This document shows, piece after piece, positions 1 to 7,562 of a DNA stretch of 41,349 bases. The translations under genes and the position numbers were made by a program. The stretch spans positions 1 to 41,349 of IMG/VR virus record IMGVR_UViG_3300001473_000110; one strand, written 5' to 3'. The notes below the pieces were generated by a model that was not told where the DNA came from, did not search any database, and saw only the letters and a list, made by a program, of their open reading frames with translations. This DNA is from a virus. Each line of letters begins with the position of its first letter. Position 1 is the first letter of the stretch.

Positions 1-459
1 TTAGACCTGGACCAGTGAATCGACAAATCCGTTCGCGGCGCGTTCGGACTCCGGTAGTTTCGCGAGATGCTCATAGAGCAGGTGAATGAGACGCCCTTTC
101 TTTCTCGCGTCCACCTCGATGTGATAGGTCGCCAATTTCTCTTCCAAACTCATGATCACATAGGCGAGCAGCTCCGGATCGGGCGCGGCGGATCTGGTTT
201 CCTGCGACGGATCCATGTCATCGCCCAGAAACAGCCAATCGAGTGACACCTGCAGGTGATCGGCGATCCGTACCATCGCGAACATGGACGGATCGGTGCC
301 GTTGAACCAGGACTGCAAGGTGCTTTTCGCAACGCCGGCAACGTCGGCCATTTGCTGCCGGTTGTGAAAGAACCGGCTCTCAATCTCCCGCAGGCGCTCT
401 CCGAACTCCCGGCCGAAGGCCTTCTTGGCCTCTTTGTCCACCTGTTGCAGCGCGTTCAT
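1..459 (-). CDS. c: Mu c-like phage repressor, XRE-family helix-turn-helix protein
   Basis: Predicted lysogeny repressor of 152 aa, encoded opposite to the early operon and first in the window, the usual place of the Mu c gene. The N-terminal third holds a Cro/C1-type helix-turn-helix (QQMADVAGVAKSTLQSWFNG, then a DHLQVSLDWLFLGDD segment typical of XRE repressors). The C-terminal part has no recognised domain and may carry oligomerisation. I chose the ATG at 457-459 because a GGAAAGG ribosome site lies just upstream on the minus strand; the frame also continues up to a TTG at 499-501, which has no good site. Its stop codon is the first triplet of the window. The fold is clear; the repressor role is inferred from position and divergence from ner. 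Confidence 0.85.
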   Translation of the reverse strand: MNALQQVDKEAKKAFGREFGERLREIESRFFHNRQQMADVAGVAKSTLQSWFNGTDPSMFAMVRIADHLQVSLDWLFLGDDMDPSQETRSAAPDPELLAYVIMSLEEKLATYHIEVDARKKGRLIHLLYEHLAKLPESERAANGFVDSLVQV

Positions 460-630
460 TGCCCAGCCTTTCCGCACTTCAAGACCGTGCGAACAGGCCA
501 AAAAACGATATTCCGATTCATGATGACCGGTTCTTCGTTGACTTGATCATAAAATCGGTTCACGTTTCTTCTCATTCGTGAAAACTCATTCCCAAAAACA
601 AGGCCGCGACGCGACCCCGACCAACGCACA
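460..630. promoter_or_regulatory. Divergent control region between repressor and ner
   Basis: This AT-richer, 171-bp gap separates the repressor from the early operon and should hold both promoters and their operators. On the plus strand TTGACT (538-543) is a fair -35 box but has no good -10 at standard spacing. On the minus strand TATGAT (551 down to 546) is a five-of-six -10 box for repressor transcription, with a poor -35. Promoter assignment is therefore tentative. Confidence 0.5.
559..582. promoter_or_regulatory. Inverted repeat, candidate Ner or repressor operator
   Basis: TTCACG at 559-564 is repeated in inverse as CGTGAA at 577-582, with a 12-nt spacer. It lies between the divergent genes, next to the possible promoter boxes. 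Mu Ner binds an inverted repeat in the equivalent region, so this is a reasonable operator candidate. Six-base arms alone are weak evidence. Confidence 0.4.
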
Positions 631-942
631 ATGGCAGCACGGCGAAACATAAACCCCGAGGACCTGAAGGCTAGAATTCGCAAGGAATTCGGCACCCTCG
701 GAGCGATGGCGGATCACATCGGGATCAACAGAGCGACGCTTCGAAAGTCGCTTGCCGTTCCCTGTCCCCTCGGAAACCGGGCCATCGCCGACTACTATGA
801 CGAACCGGTTTTTCGTTTTTGGCCCGAGTGGTATGACAGTCGCGGCCACCGGATTACTGCACGCCGGAACAGTAGCAGGAATCGGAAAACCGAGTCCCGT
901 CAAAAAACGCGACCGCTTTGTCAATCCGAGGGGGGCCGATGA
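631..942 (+). CDS. ner: Ner-like early regulator, Nlp/SfsB helix-turn-helix family
   Basis: A 103-aa protein with the Ner/Nlp pattern. After NPEDLKARIRKEFGTLGAMA comes the recognition region DHIGINRATLRKSL and the family ending (PLGNRAIADYYDE, then FWPEWYD), which matches the Ner motif of a proline, glycine, IA and WPxxY. The C-terminal 30 residues are basic and without recognised structure. Ner proteins bind between the divergent promoters and turn down early transcription after induction. It is the first gene of the early operon, and its stop overlaps the next start (ATGA at 939-942). The ATG at 631 lacks a strong ribosome site, so the transcript may be nearly leaderless or poorly translated. 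Confidence 0.85.
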   Translation: MAARRNINPEDLKARIRKEFGTLGAMADHIGINRATLRKSLAVPCPLGNRAIADYYDEPVFRFWPEWYDSRGHRITARRNSSRNRKTESRQKTRPLCQSEGGR

Positions 943-1730
943 GACAGGTTTCGATTCCGTTGGACAAGATTTCGGTCATCGACCGTCTGGACTCCGTTGA
1001 TCCAGACTGGGTCGACGCCCTTGCCACCGGGATCGAGGCCATCGGCCTGTTGAACCCAATCACCGTCCGTCGGGAGGGCGACGGCTATGTTCTGATCGCA
1101 GGACGTCACCGGCTGCTGGCGCACGTCCGGCTTGAGCGCGAGGAGATCGCGGCGACGGTGCACGACGTCTCTCCGGACGAAGCCCGGCTGATGGAGATCG
1201 ACGAGAACCTTCTCGACCGTAAACCGACGCCCCTGAAGCGGGCGGTCTATCTCGCCGAACGCAAGGCAGTCTACGAGCGGCTGTATCCGACGTCGAAGAA
1301 GGGCGGGAACCGAGGCAACCAGCATACGGGCGGGCGCCAAAGCGACACGATGTCGTTTAGCCAGTCGACAGCCGAGGCGCTGGACCTGTCGGAACGGTCA
1401 ATCGAGCGCGCCGTGCGGATCGCCAGCAATATCGACCGGGATCTCTTGTTGGCGCTGGACGGAACGCCGGTCGCGGACAGTCAGAAGGATCTGCTCAAGC
1501 TGGCCAGCACCTCGCCGGCGCTTCAGCAGGAACTGGTCGAAGCGCTGACGCGCGCGGAGAAACCGGTCAAGTCCTTGTCCGCGGCGATCGCCGAAGTCGG
1601 CGGCCACACGCCGAAGAAAGAAGACAAGACCGACAAGGCCTACCGCGCCTTGCTGGACCTGTGGGATCGCACGCCCAAGGCCGCCCGCGACCGTTTCATA
1701 GAAGAACTCCGCGAGCGGGGTGAGCTGTGA
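939..1730 (+). CDS. ParB/Srx-domain protein of the early operon
   Basis: 263 aa with an N-terminal ParB-like domain. The segment IPLDKISVIDRLDSVDPDWV leads to the box GLLNPITVRREGDGYVLIAG followed by RHRLLAH, the family signature (GxRR/H-type nucleotide-binding box). An ENLLDRKPTPLKRA stretch follows, then a helical region (residues about 125-190) resembling the KorB/ParB helix-turn-helix part. ParB-fold proteins bind DNA and many bind CTP. No ParA partner is present, so plasmid-style partition is unlikely, and related early genes are known in Mu-like phages such as RcapMu. The start at 939 is supported by a GAGGGGGG ribosome site; the TTG at 918 is less likely. It overlaps ner and the next gene. 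Confidence 0.75.
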   Translation: MRQVSIPLDKISVIDRLDSVDPDWVDALATGIEAIGLLNPITVRREGDGYVLIAGRHRLLAHVRLEREEIAATVHDVSPDEARLMEIDENLLDRKPTPLKRAVYLAERKAVYERLYPTSKKGGNRGNQHTGGRQSDTMSFSQSTAEALDLSERSIERAVRIASNIDRDLLLALDGTPVADSQKDLLKLASTSPALQQELVEALTRAEKPVKSLSAAIAEVGGHTPKKEDKTDKAYRALLDLWDRTPKAARDRFIEELRERGEL

Positions 1731-2197
1731 TGGCGAAGGCGCGCGGCGATCAAAACACCTTGGACCTGCTGATGTGGGCGCCCGAGGTGAATGTCGAGGC
1801 CTTCGAACCGAAAACCATCCGCGCCGCTACCCTGACCGGGAAGATCTCCAAGGCGGTCACGGTCATTCTGAAAGATGCGCGCGATCCGGAAGGCAAGCGA
1901 CTGGAGCGGCAGGAGATCGCCGCGCGGATGTCCGACTATCTCGGCGAGAAGATCACCGCGGCGACGCTCTCCGCCTACGCGTCGGAAGCCAAGGTCGACC
2001 ACAACATCTCACTGCAGCGCGCGATCGCCCTGATGGTCGTCACCAATGATGGGCGGCTGCTGTCCCTGATGGCCGAGCCGCTTGAGATGGCGGTGATTCC
2101 CAAACGGTTCGAGTCGGCGGTTGAGGAAGCCGTCCTGGTCGAGAAGCGCGAAGAGATCGACGCCCGAATCGCGCAGTCGCGAAAGAACCGACGCTGA
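1730..2197 (+). CDS. Early protein upstream of transposase, unknown function
   Basis: 155 aa, translationally coupled to both neighbours: its ATG shares bases with the preceding stop, and its stop TGA (2195-2197) shares a base with the transposase start. The protein is mixed charged and predicted helical. RQEIAARMSDYLGEKITAAT followed by LSAYASEA looks like a helix-turn-helix, so a DNA-binding accessory to transposition is possible. I do not recognise a named family. Equivalent small genes directly before the A gene occur in alphaproteobacterial Mu-like phages, so I treat it as a real early phage gene of unknown role. Confidence 0.65.
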   Translation: MAKARGDQNTLDLLMWAPEVNVEAFEPKTIRAATLTGKISKAVTVILKDARDPEGKRLERQEIAARMSDYLGEKITAATLSAYASEAKVDHNISLQRAIALMVVTNDGRLLSLMAEPLEMAVIPKRFESAVEEAVLVEKREEIDARIAQSRKNRR

Positions 2198-4119
2198 TGC
2201 AGGAATGGTTCACCATCAAGGAACTGACGGAGGCGCAGCTGCCGGGGTTGCCGAAGGGCCGACGCGGTATCAAGGCTAAGGCCGACCGGGAAGGATGGGG
2301 TGAACGGCTGAACTGCGCCGGCGCCCTGCTGAGCCGCCGCCGGATCGGTCTGCGGGGTGGTGGAAATGAGTATCACTTCTCTCTGTTTCCGGATCCGACG
2401 CAACGTCACCTTCTGCGCAATAAGCAGCTTTCAGAGCCGACCGAGACGGCGAGGAGCGCCTGCTGGGACACGTTTGAGACCCTGACGGAAAAGCAGAAGC
2501 AGACCGCGCGAGACCGTCTTCTGGTCATCGAGAAGGTCGAAACGCTGGTGCGCCACGGCCTTCAAAAGAACATCGCGGTTTCCACCATCGCCGCGGAACA
2601 GAAGGTATCGGGCCGGTCGATCTACAACTGGTTTGGGTTGGTGGACGGGAAACCGCAGGGCGATTGGCTGCCGCTGCTGGCGCCGCGTCATGCGGGGCGG
2701 CGCACCTCCAAGCCTTGCGACCCTCAAGCCTGGGAATTCATCAAGGCGGACTATCTCAGGCTCTCGGAACCGAGATTCCGGGATTGCTTTCGGCGTCTTG
2801 AACTCGCTGCCCGTGAACACGGATGGACCATTCCTTCGGAGAAAACCCTAAGCCGGCGCATGGAGCAGGAAGTCCCGCTGCCGGTGCGCGTGCTGCTGCG
2901 GAAAGGGCAGGAAGCGCTGAAGCGTATGTATCCGCCGCAGGAGCGTGACCGGTCCTGCTTCCACGCCATGGAGGCGGTCAATATCGATGGGCACAAATGG
3001 GACGTCTTCGTCAAATGGCCGGACGGCAGCATCGGGCGGCCCCTGATGGTGGCGATCCAGGATCTCTATTCCGGGAAGATCGTCAGCTGGCGCGTCGACA
3101 AATCGGAGAATGCTGATCTGGTCCGGTTGGCCTGCCGCGACATGTTCGAACAGTATGGGATCCCCGACCAGATCACTCTGGACAACGGGAAGGCCTTTGC
3201 GTCCAAGCTGATCACCGGCGGCGCGACGAATCGGTTCCGGTTCAAGGTGAAGCCGGAAGAGCCGACCGGCATCCTGACCGCCTTCGGGATCAACCTGCTT
3301 TGGACGCAACCCTATTCTGGGCAATCGAAACCGATCGAGCGGGCCTTTCGCGAACTGTGCCAGGCGGTGGCCAAGCATCCCGCCTTCGAGGGGGCTTATA
3401 CGGGCAACAAGGTCGACGCCAAACCGGAGAATTACGGATCCAAGGCGGTCGATCTCGCGACCTTCGTCGATATCGCCGGCCAGGGCATCATCATGCACAA
3501 CCAGATCCAGGGACGCCGCGCGCCTGTCTGTGCCGGGATCCATTCCTTCAACGATGTCTTCCAGCGTTCCATGGCGACCGCCATGGTCCGCCGCGCGAGC
3601 GAAGAGCAGCTCCGGATGTGTCTTCTGGCGGCGGAGAACGTGCACGCCAACAAGGAGGACGGCTCGATCCGGCTGGACGGAAACCGCTACTGGTCGGAAT
3701 TGCTGGTCGGGCTGAGGGGGACGAAACTGACCGTCCGTTTCGACCCGGACGCCCTGCATGCGGGCGTCGATGTCTATCGGTTGGACGGCGTCTTCGTTGG
3801 CCGTGCCGAGTGCCTGGAGGCGGTCGGGTTCAACGATAAGACCGCCGCCCGCGAGCATGCGCGCGACCGGAAAGCGTTCATCAAAGCCAACAAAGAGGCG
3901 GCCCGGCTACATCGCAAGCTTTCGCTGGACGAGCTATCCCGCCTGATACCCCGGATCGAGGATGAAGACCCGCCGGCATCGCCCGCCGTGCGGCTGGTCC
4001 ATGTTGCCAAGAATGCTGCGGCGCTGGCCGCCGTAGAGGACAGGGTGCCGGAAGAGCAGCCCGAAGAAGAAGACCTTATGGAGCGCCTCAGTGCCGGCCT
4101 TCGGCTGGTGACGGAGTAA
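2197..4119 (+). CDS. A: MuA-type DDE transposase
   Basis: 640 aa, close to the 663 of MuA. Residues 1-65 form the Mu-type winged DNA-binding domain (WFTIKELTEAQLPGLPKGRR, ending NEYHFSLFP). Residues 90-160 resemble the end-binding Ibeta/gamma helices. The rve-type catalytic core follows, with the three acidic residues placed as in MuA D269/D336/E392: D264 in NIDGHKWD, D329 in ITLDNGKAF and E381 in SKPIERAFREL. The C-terminal third is the Mu transposase beta-barrel and tail that bind MuB and ClpX. It performs strand cleavage and transfer of phage ends for integration and replicative transposition. All key residues are present, so it should be active. The next gene, MuB, follows after 22 bp. 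Confidence 0.96.
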   Translation: MQEWFTIKELTEAQLPGLPKGRRGIKAKADREGWGERLNCAGALLSRRRIGLRGGGNEYHFSLFPDPTQRHLLRNKQLSEPTETARSACWDTFETLTEKQKQTARDRLLVIEKVETLVRHGLQKNIAVSTIAAEQKVSGRSIYNWFGLVDGKPQGDWLPLLAPRHAGRRTSKPCDPQAWEFIKADYLRLSEPRFRDCFRRLELAAREHGWTIPSEKTLSRRMEQEVPLPVRVLLRKGQEALKRMYPPQERDRSCFHAMEAVNIDGHKWDVFVKWPDGSIGRPLMVAIQDLYSGKIVSWRVDKSENADLVRLACRDMFEQYGIPDQITLDNGKAFASKLITGGATNRFRFKVKPEEPTGILTAFGINLLWTQPYSGQSKPIERAFRELCQAVAKHPAFEGAYTGNKVDAKPENYGSKAVDLATFVDIAGQGIIMHNQIQGRRAPVCAGIHSFNDVFQRSMATAMVRRASEEQLRMCLLAAENVHANKEDGSIRLDGNRYWSELLVGLRGTKLTVRFDPDALHAGVDVYRLDGVFVGRAECLEAVGFNDKTAAREHARDRKAFIKANKEAARLHRKLSLDELSRLIPRIEDEDPPASPAVRLVHVAKNAAALAAVEDRVPEEQPEEEDLMERLSAGLRLVTE

Positions 4120-4141
4120 TCCAAACTACAAGGATAACAAA

Positions 4142-5101
4142 ATGTCAGATCAGGTTCCCAAGAGTTATCAGGAAGACTTTGTAACCCAGCAGCGGCTTGC
4201 ACTGACTGCGTATAAGGAGCGGTCCGGCTTCAGCTGGGATGTGCTCGCCAAACGGTCCGATATTAAGCGCGGCACACTCTCCGCTTTTGGCGGCGGAACC
4301 TATCAAGGCAATGCCGAAGACGTCGCCAAGCGGGTGCAGCAGTACCTTGAGTCCGAGGAGAAGCGGCGCGGCATCTCGCGAAACGTCAAGGACGGTCCGG
4401 CCTTTGAGATGACGCCGACGGCGGAAAAAATCTGCAACGGTCTGACCTATGCGCACAGCCTGGGCGGCATCGCGGCAATCGTCGGACAACCCGGCCTGGG
4501 CAAGTCTGTGGCCTTTCGGCGCTATGTCGCAAACACGCCGAACGCGTTCCTGGCGACCATGCGGCCCGAGATCACCCGGATCAACAAGATGCTGGTCGAG
4601 ATCGCGGAAGGCATGGGGATCCACACCTGGAGCTACCACACGCTGCGCGGAAAAATCGTCTCCAAGATCGAGAACGCTAACGCGCTGCTGATCGTCGACG
4701 AGGCGCATCACCTCGACCTGAAGCTGATCGACAGCCTGCGGAACCTCAACGATGTCTACGGTTTGGCGATCGTCTTGGCGGGCAATTTCGGGGTGCTGGG
4801 CAACGTTAGCGAGGCGCGGGCGGAATTCGCCCAGCTGTCGAGCCGGGTCGGACTGAAGATTCAACTGAAGAAACCGGCGGCCGGCGACATCTCCGCCTAT
4901 GTCGCCGCCTGGGGCGTTGAAGACCCGGAGGTCATCTCACTGTTGCGCACGATCGGCATGAAGCCGGGCGCGCTGCGGAACATCTATCAGACCATGCGGT
5001 TCGCCACACTGTTGGCGGCGGGGGCGGACCGCGAGCAGGTTTCGGCGAAAGACGTGCGGGACGCTTGGGAGAACATGGCTGCCAGCGAGTTCGGGTCATG
5101 A
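4142..5101 (+). CDS. B: MuB-type AAA+ target DNA activator
   Basis: 319 aa, matching the MuB length. The N-terminal 70 residues contain a helix-turn-helix of the MuB type (WDVLAKRSDIKRGTLSAFGG). The AAA+ domain has Walker A GQPGLGKS at 115-122, Walker B ALLIVDEAHH at 181-190 (D186, E187) and a sensor I LAGN near 212-215. MuB polymerises on target DNA with ATP, delivers it to the transpososome and gives target immunity. The ATG at 4142 is preceded by an AAGGATAAC ribosome site. Its stop overlaps the ATG of the next gene, so translation is coupled. Gene order A-B is as in Mu. Confidence 0.95.
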   Translation: MSDQVPKSYQEDFVTQQRLALTAYKERSGFSWDVLAKRSDIKRGTLSAFGGGTYQGNAEDVAKRVQQYLESEEKRRGISRNVKDGPAFEMTPTAEKICNGLTYAHSLGGIAAIVGQPGLGKSVAFRRYVANTPNAFLATMRPEITRINKMLVEIAEGMGIHTWSYHTLRGKIVSKIENANALLIVDEAHHLDLKLIDSLRNLNDVYGLAIVLAGNFGVLGNVSEARAEFAQLSSRVGLKIQLKKPAAGDISAYVAAWGVEDPEVISLLRTIGMKPGALRNIYQTMRFATLLAAGADREQVSAKDVRDAWENMAASEFGS

Positions 5102-5316
5102 GCGACCTTCGGACATTGGCCATGAGGATACGCGCGGACACGACCACGATCCTGGATCAGATCGATGCCGGCACGCTGACCGAGGCGCATCTCGTGTGCA
5201 TCGCGCGGCGGATGAACAGCACCGCCGGCGAGATCCTGGACGCCACCAGAGCGGCCGAACCCTTCAACCGGCAGGTTTGGGACAGCATGCAAAGCGCCTG
5301 GAGGGGGTGGCTATGA
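5098..5316 (+). CDS. Small early protein, unknown
   Basis: 72 aa, starting at the ATGA overlap with the B gene and ending in an ATGA overlap with the DnaA-like gene. The sequence is helical and mildly acidic, with the segment ILDQIDAGTLTEAHLVCIARR, and shows no signal peptide or metal motif. I do not recognise a family. Its place inside a chain of coupled early genes argues that it is translated; the role is unknown. An upstream in-frame GTG or TTG near 5065 would add 11 residues within the B gene, but the coupled ATG at 5098 is more natural. Confidence 0.55.
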   Translation: MSDLRTLAMRIRADTTTILDQIDAGTLTEAHLVCIARRMNSTAGEILDATRAAEPFNRQVWDSMQSAWRGWL

Positions 5317-5813
5317 ACGCCTTCGTTCAAGGGCCGGTCCGCGTGGTCGTCCAGATCGTCGCCGAAGAGTATGGCGTCAAGGTCCACGACATCCTCTCGG
5401 ACCGGCGCGAGCGGCCCGTCTGCGAGGCGCGCCACATCGCGATGCATGTAGCGAAAACCACGACCCTCCGCAGCTATCCGGCAATCGCTAAAGCCATAGG
5501 CCTTAGGAATCACTCCACGGTGATGTATGCGGACAGGAAAGTAAGAGCCCGCCGTGTCAGTGACGCCGAAATGGATGCGCGCATAACGGCGATCGAAGCC
5601 GCAGTCCGGAAGCGGTTCGGTGGTGCGGAGGAGAACCTACGAATCTCCCTTATTCCGCGTAGCTCGCTGAAGCCGGGCATAGGGAAAGCGCTAACCGCGG
5701 CCTGTGATGAGTTCGTCGATCGGTTGGAGACGCTTGCCATGCTGAATCCGGACGGCTGCCTTCGCTTCGTTGCCCAAATGAATGAACAGCTGCGTCAAGA
5801 GGTCGAGAAATGA
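5313..5813 (+). CDS. Free-standing DnaA domain IV DNA-binding protein
   Basis: 166 aa. Residues about 10-80 match domain IV of DnaA, the part that recognises DnaA boxes: VVQIVAEEYGVKVHDILSD, then EARHIAMHVAKTTTLRSYPA, then the signature IGLRNHSTVMYADRKV (62-77). In E. coli DnaA the equivalent D433-H434-T435-T436 contacts the box; here it is N66-H67-S68-T69. There is no AAA+ ATPase domain, so this is not an initiator by itself. The remaining 85 residues are helical and unrecognised. It could bind host DnaA boxes, or use similar sites on the phage, to steer replication after transposition. Domain assignment is strong; function is inference. Both ends overlap neighbours by ATGA. Confidence 0.85.
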   Translation: MNAFVQGPVRVVVQIVAEEYGVKVHDILSDRRERPVCEARHIAMHVAKTTTLRSYPAIAKAIGLRNHSTVMYADRKVRARRVSDAEMDARITAIEAAVRKRFGGAEENLRISLIPRSSLKPGIGKALTAACDEFVDRLETLAMLNPDGCLRFVAQMNEQLRQEVEK

Positions 5814-5914
5814 CCCGCCGCCGGCATCCGATCCTTTTCCACATCCGGCAGCAGATCCGCTGGTGGGTGACGCTGTACCTGCATTCTCCCCGAAAGAAGG
5901 AAAGGGTGTCATGA
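5810..5914 (+). CDS. 34-aa basic peptide between DnaA-like gene and gam
   Basis: A short open frame that starts in an ATGA overlap with the DnaA-like gene stop and ends in an ATGA overlap with the gam start, the same coupling as every neighbouring gene. The peptide is arginine-rich with an aromatic centre (TRRRHPILFHIRQQIRWWVT) and ends in a basic RKKERVS tail. A single amphipathic helix that might touch a membrane or nucleic acid is plausible. At this length there is no family evidence; the double overlap is the main support. It also bridges the otherwise empty 100 bp before gam. Confidence 0.45.
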   Translation: MTRRRHPILFHIRQQIRWWVTLYLHSPRKKERVS

Positions 5915-6447
5915 GCAAACCCAAACCCAAGACGCCGGCCGTCGTCGCCGAGCTGACGCCGTTGTGCGAAGCGCTGTCGGAGGAGCTGGGCCTGCTGAGC
6001 AAGACCGTGTCGGCGACGCAGACCAAGATGCGCAAGGTGCTGTCCGACGCCCGCGCCGGGATCGAGACGAGGACGGAACGGATCAACGCGCTGGAGGAGA
6101 AGATCCGCGCCCTGATCGACGGGAACCGCAGCGCGTTCAAGAAGCCCAAGACGCGTACGCTGGGCGGGATCAGGGTCGGCCTGCGCCGGAAGACGGGCAA
6201 GGTCGTCTACGACTGCGACGACGACACGATGGTCGCGCGGATCCGCGACGCGTTCGGCCGATCCGCCGGTCCGTATCTGGAGACGAAATCGGTACCGGTG
6301 AAGGACGCGCTACGGAATCTGCCGGAAGAGGAGCGGAAGAAGCTGGGCGTGCAAATCGTCGACGACACCGACGAGGTGCAGGTCAAGCCCGCCGAGTCCG
6401 ATGCGCGGAAGCTGGCAGCGGCGCTGCTGGACGGCGGCACGCCGTGA
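5911..6447 (+). CDS. gam: Gam host-nuclease inhibitor, end-binding protein
   Basis: 178 aa, similar in size to Mu Gam (174). It has the Gam organisation: an N-terminal coiled-coil region (residues about 15-70, with TQTKMRKVLSDARAGIETRT and INALEEKIRALID) followed by the beta region around LGGIRVGLRRKTGKVV and the C-terminal PYLETKSVPVKDAL-NLPEEE part. Gam is a Ku-like dimer that threads onto double-stranded ends and shields them from exonucleases such as RecBCD. The ATG at 5911 has a GAAGGAAAGGG ribosome site. It overlaps the following gene by GTGA. Confidence 0.93.
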   Translation: MSKPKPKTPAVVAELTPLCEALSEELGLLSKTVSATQTKMRKVLSDARAGIETRTERINALEEKIRALIDGNRSAFKKPKTRTLGGIRVGLRRKTGKVVYDCDDDTMVARIRDAFGRSAGPYLETKSVPVKDALRNLPEEERKKLGVQIVDDTDEVQVKPAESDARKLAAALLDGGTP

Positions 6448-6647
6448 CGACCGACGCGCGCCTGATGGAAAACATGGCCCTGTCGGCGCAGGCCGTGCTG
6501 GTCGACCCGGGCAACAAGGCTGCCCGGCGGGCGCTGGCCTTCTGCTGCCGGACATGGCGCCAACGTCAGCAGCTTCGGGCGGCGGCCGCGAAAGGGGACG
6601 CGGACCGCGCCGCCGATCCGCGTTTCCGAAAGGACATCGACGGATGA
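6444..6647 (+). CDS. Small early protein, unknown
   Basis: 67 aa starting from a GTG that overlaps the gam stop (GTGA at 6444-6447). An ATG at 6465 is an alternative start. The protein is alanine- and arginine-rich and helical (KAARRALAFCCRTWRQRQQL), with a charged C-terminus. No family recognised. It ends in an ATGA overlap with the MT-A70 methylase, so it lies in the same coupled operon. Composition alone would allow a chance open frame, but the overlaps at both ends favour a real gene. Confidence 0.5.
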   Translation: MTTDARLMENMALSAQAVLVDPGNKAARRALAFCCRTWRQRQQLRAAAAKGDADRAADPRFRKDIDG

Positions 6648-7300
6648 AACTGCCGGCAAACTGGCCCTGGCGCCACCTGAAGATGCTGCACTACCGGCTG
6701 ATCCATATCGATCCGCCCTGGGACTACGAGACACGTTCGGCGGCCGGCCAGGGCCGCAGCGCCAGCCGCCACTACCGCACCATGTCGTTCGAGGAGCTGG
6801 CCGCGCTGACGATCGCCGATCTTGCCGCCCCCGACTGCCTGATCGCCATGTGGGTGACCGATACGCATCTGCTGGAGGGTCTCAAGCTGTTTCAGGCCTG
6901 GGGCATCGACTATTCGACCATCGGGTTCGTTTGGCTGAAAACGAACAAGCGCACGGATCTGCCGCGGTTGCAGCGGGTCGCCGATCTGCTGGCCGCCGGC
7001 GACGTCGAGCGCGCGGCCGAGGTGCTGTTCTTCCTGGGCATGGGGCACTGGACCCGCGCGAATGCGGAGATCGTTTTGCTGGGCAAATACGGCAGTCCGG
7101 TGCGTCTGGAGAAGGACGTGCGCAGCATCATCGTCGCGCCGCTGCGCGATCATTCCCAAAAACCGGACGAGATCTATGCCCGCCTTCGCCGCCTGGCGCC
7201 CGGGCCAGCCTGCGACCTGTTCGGCCGCCTTGAGGACGATGACTTCTGGACCACCTTCGGCGACCAAGCCGGCAAGTATGGAGCACGAACCCATGGATAG
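6644..7300 (+). CDS. MT-A70 family N6-adenine DNA methyltransferase
   Basis: 218 aa. The MT-A70 catalytic motif DPPW is at 23-26 (LIHIDPPWDYE), and SRHYRTMSFEELAAL follows, the usual next block of this family. AMWVTDTHLLEGL and the downstream RANAEIVLLGKYG (about 138-150) match the conserved regions that bind S-adenosylmethionine and close the pocket. The C-terminal REHSxKP-type block is present as RDHSQKPDEIYARLRRLAP. The expected reaction is methylation of adenine N6 in DNA, probably to protect phage DNA from host restriction or to affect regulation. It is encoded early, unlike the late Dam-type and C5 methylases. The start overlaps the preceding stop by ATGA. Confidence 0.9.
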   Translation: MKLPANWPWRHLKMLHYRLIHIDPPWDYETRSAAGQGRSASRHYRTMSFEELAALTIADLAAPDCLIAMWVTDTHLLEGLKLFQAWGIDYSTIGFVWLKTNKRTDLPRLQRVADLLAAGDVERAAEVLFFLGMGHWTRANAEIVLLGKYGSPVRLEKDVRSIIVAPLRDHSQKPDEIYARLRRLAPGPACDLFGRLEDDDFWTTFGDQAGKYGARTHG

Positions 7301-7562
7301 AGACGATTGCCTGCATTGCCTGATCAACGCGGAAGTCAAAAAGCGGCTGGCGCCGGTTGTCGAGAGCGGCACCTCCGACCAGGTAACGGCTGTGTACGTC
7401 GACCTTCTGGCGAAAATCGCACAGTCCGGCGCCAATCTGGTAGCGCAGGCGCCCGAGGAAATCCGCGCCCATTTTAGCACCGTCTTCCCGACGGCCTATG
7501 CGGCGACGCGCGCGCGTCAGAGCCAGACTCCCATCCCGCTTGAAAACAGGAGCGTGCACTGA
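7293..7562 (+). CDS. Small early protein with N-terminal CxxC, unknown
   Basis: 89 aa if started at 7293, where a GGAG lies nine bases upstream; an in-frame ATG at 7278 would give 94 aa. It begins inside the end of the methylase gene. The N-terminus carries a CLHC pair, and the rest looks helical (VTAVYVDLLAKIAQSGANLV). A single CxxC is not enough to claim metal binding. The family is not identified, though short proteins of this style sit near gemA in related phages. The stop TGA shares its last base with the gemA start. Confidence 0.55.
   Translation: MDRDDCLHCLINAEVKKRLAPVVESGTSDQVTAVYVDLLAKIAQSGANLVAQAPEEIRAHFSTVFPTAYAATRARQSQTPIPLENRSVH

Noticed and set aside
459-501. Longer repressor starting at TTG 499-501
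   Set aside because: The ATG at 457-459 has a good GGAAAGG ribosome site, and the extra 14 residues do not belong to the helix-turn-helix domain.
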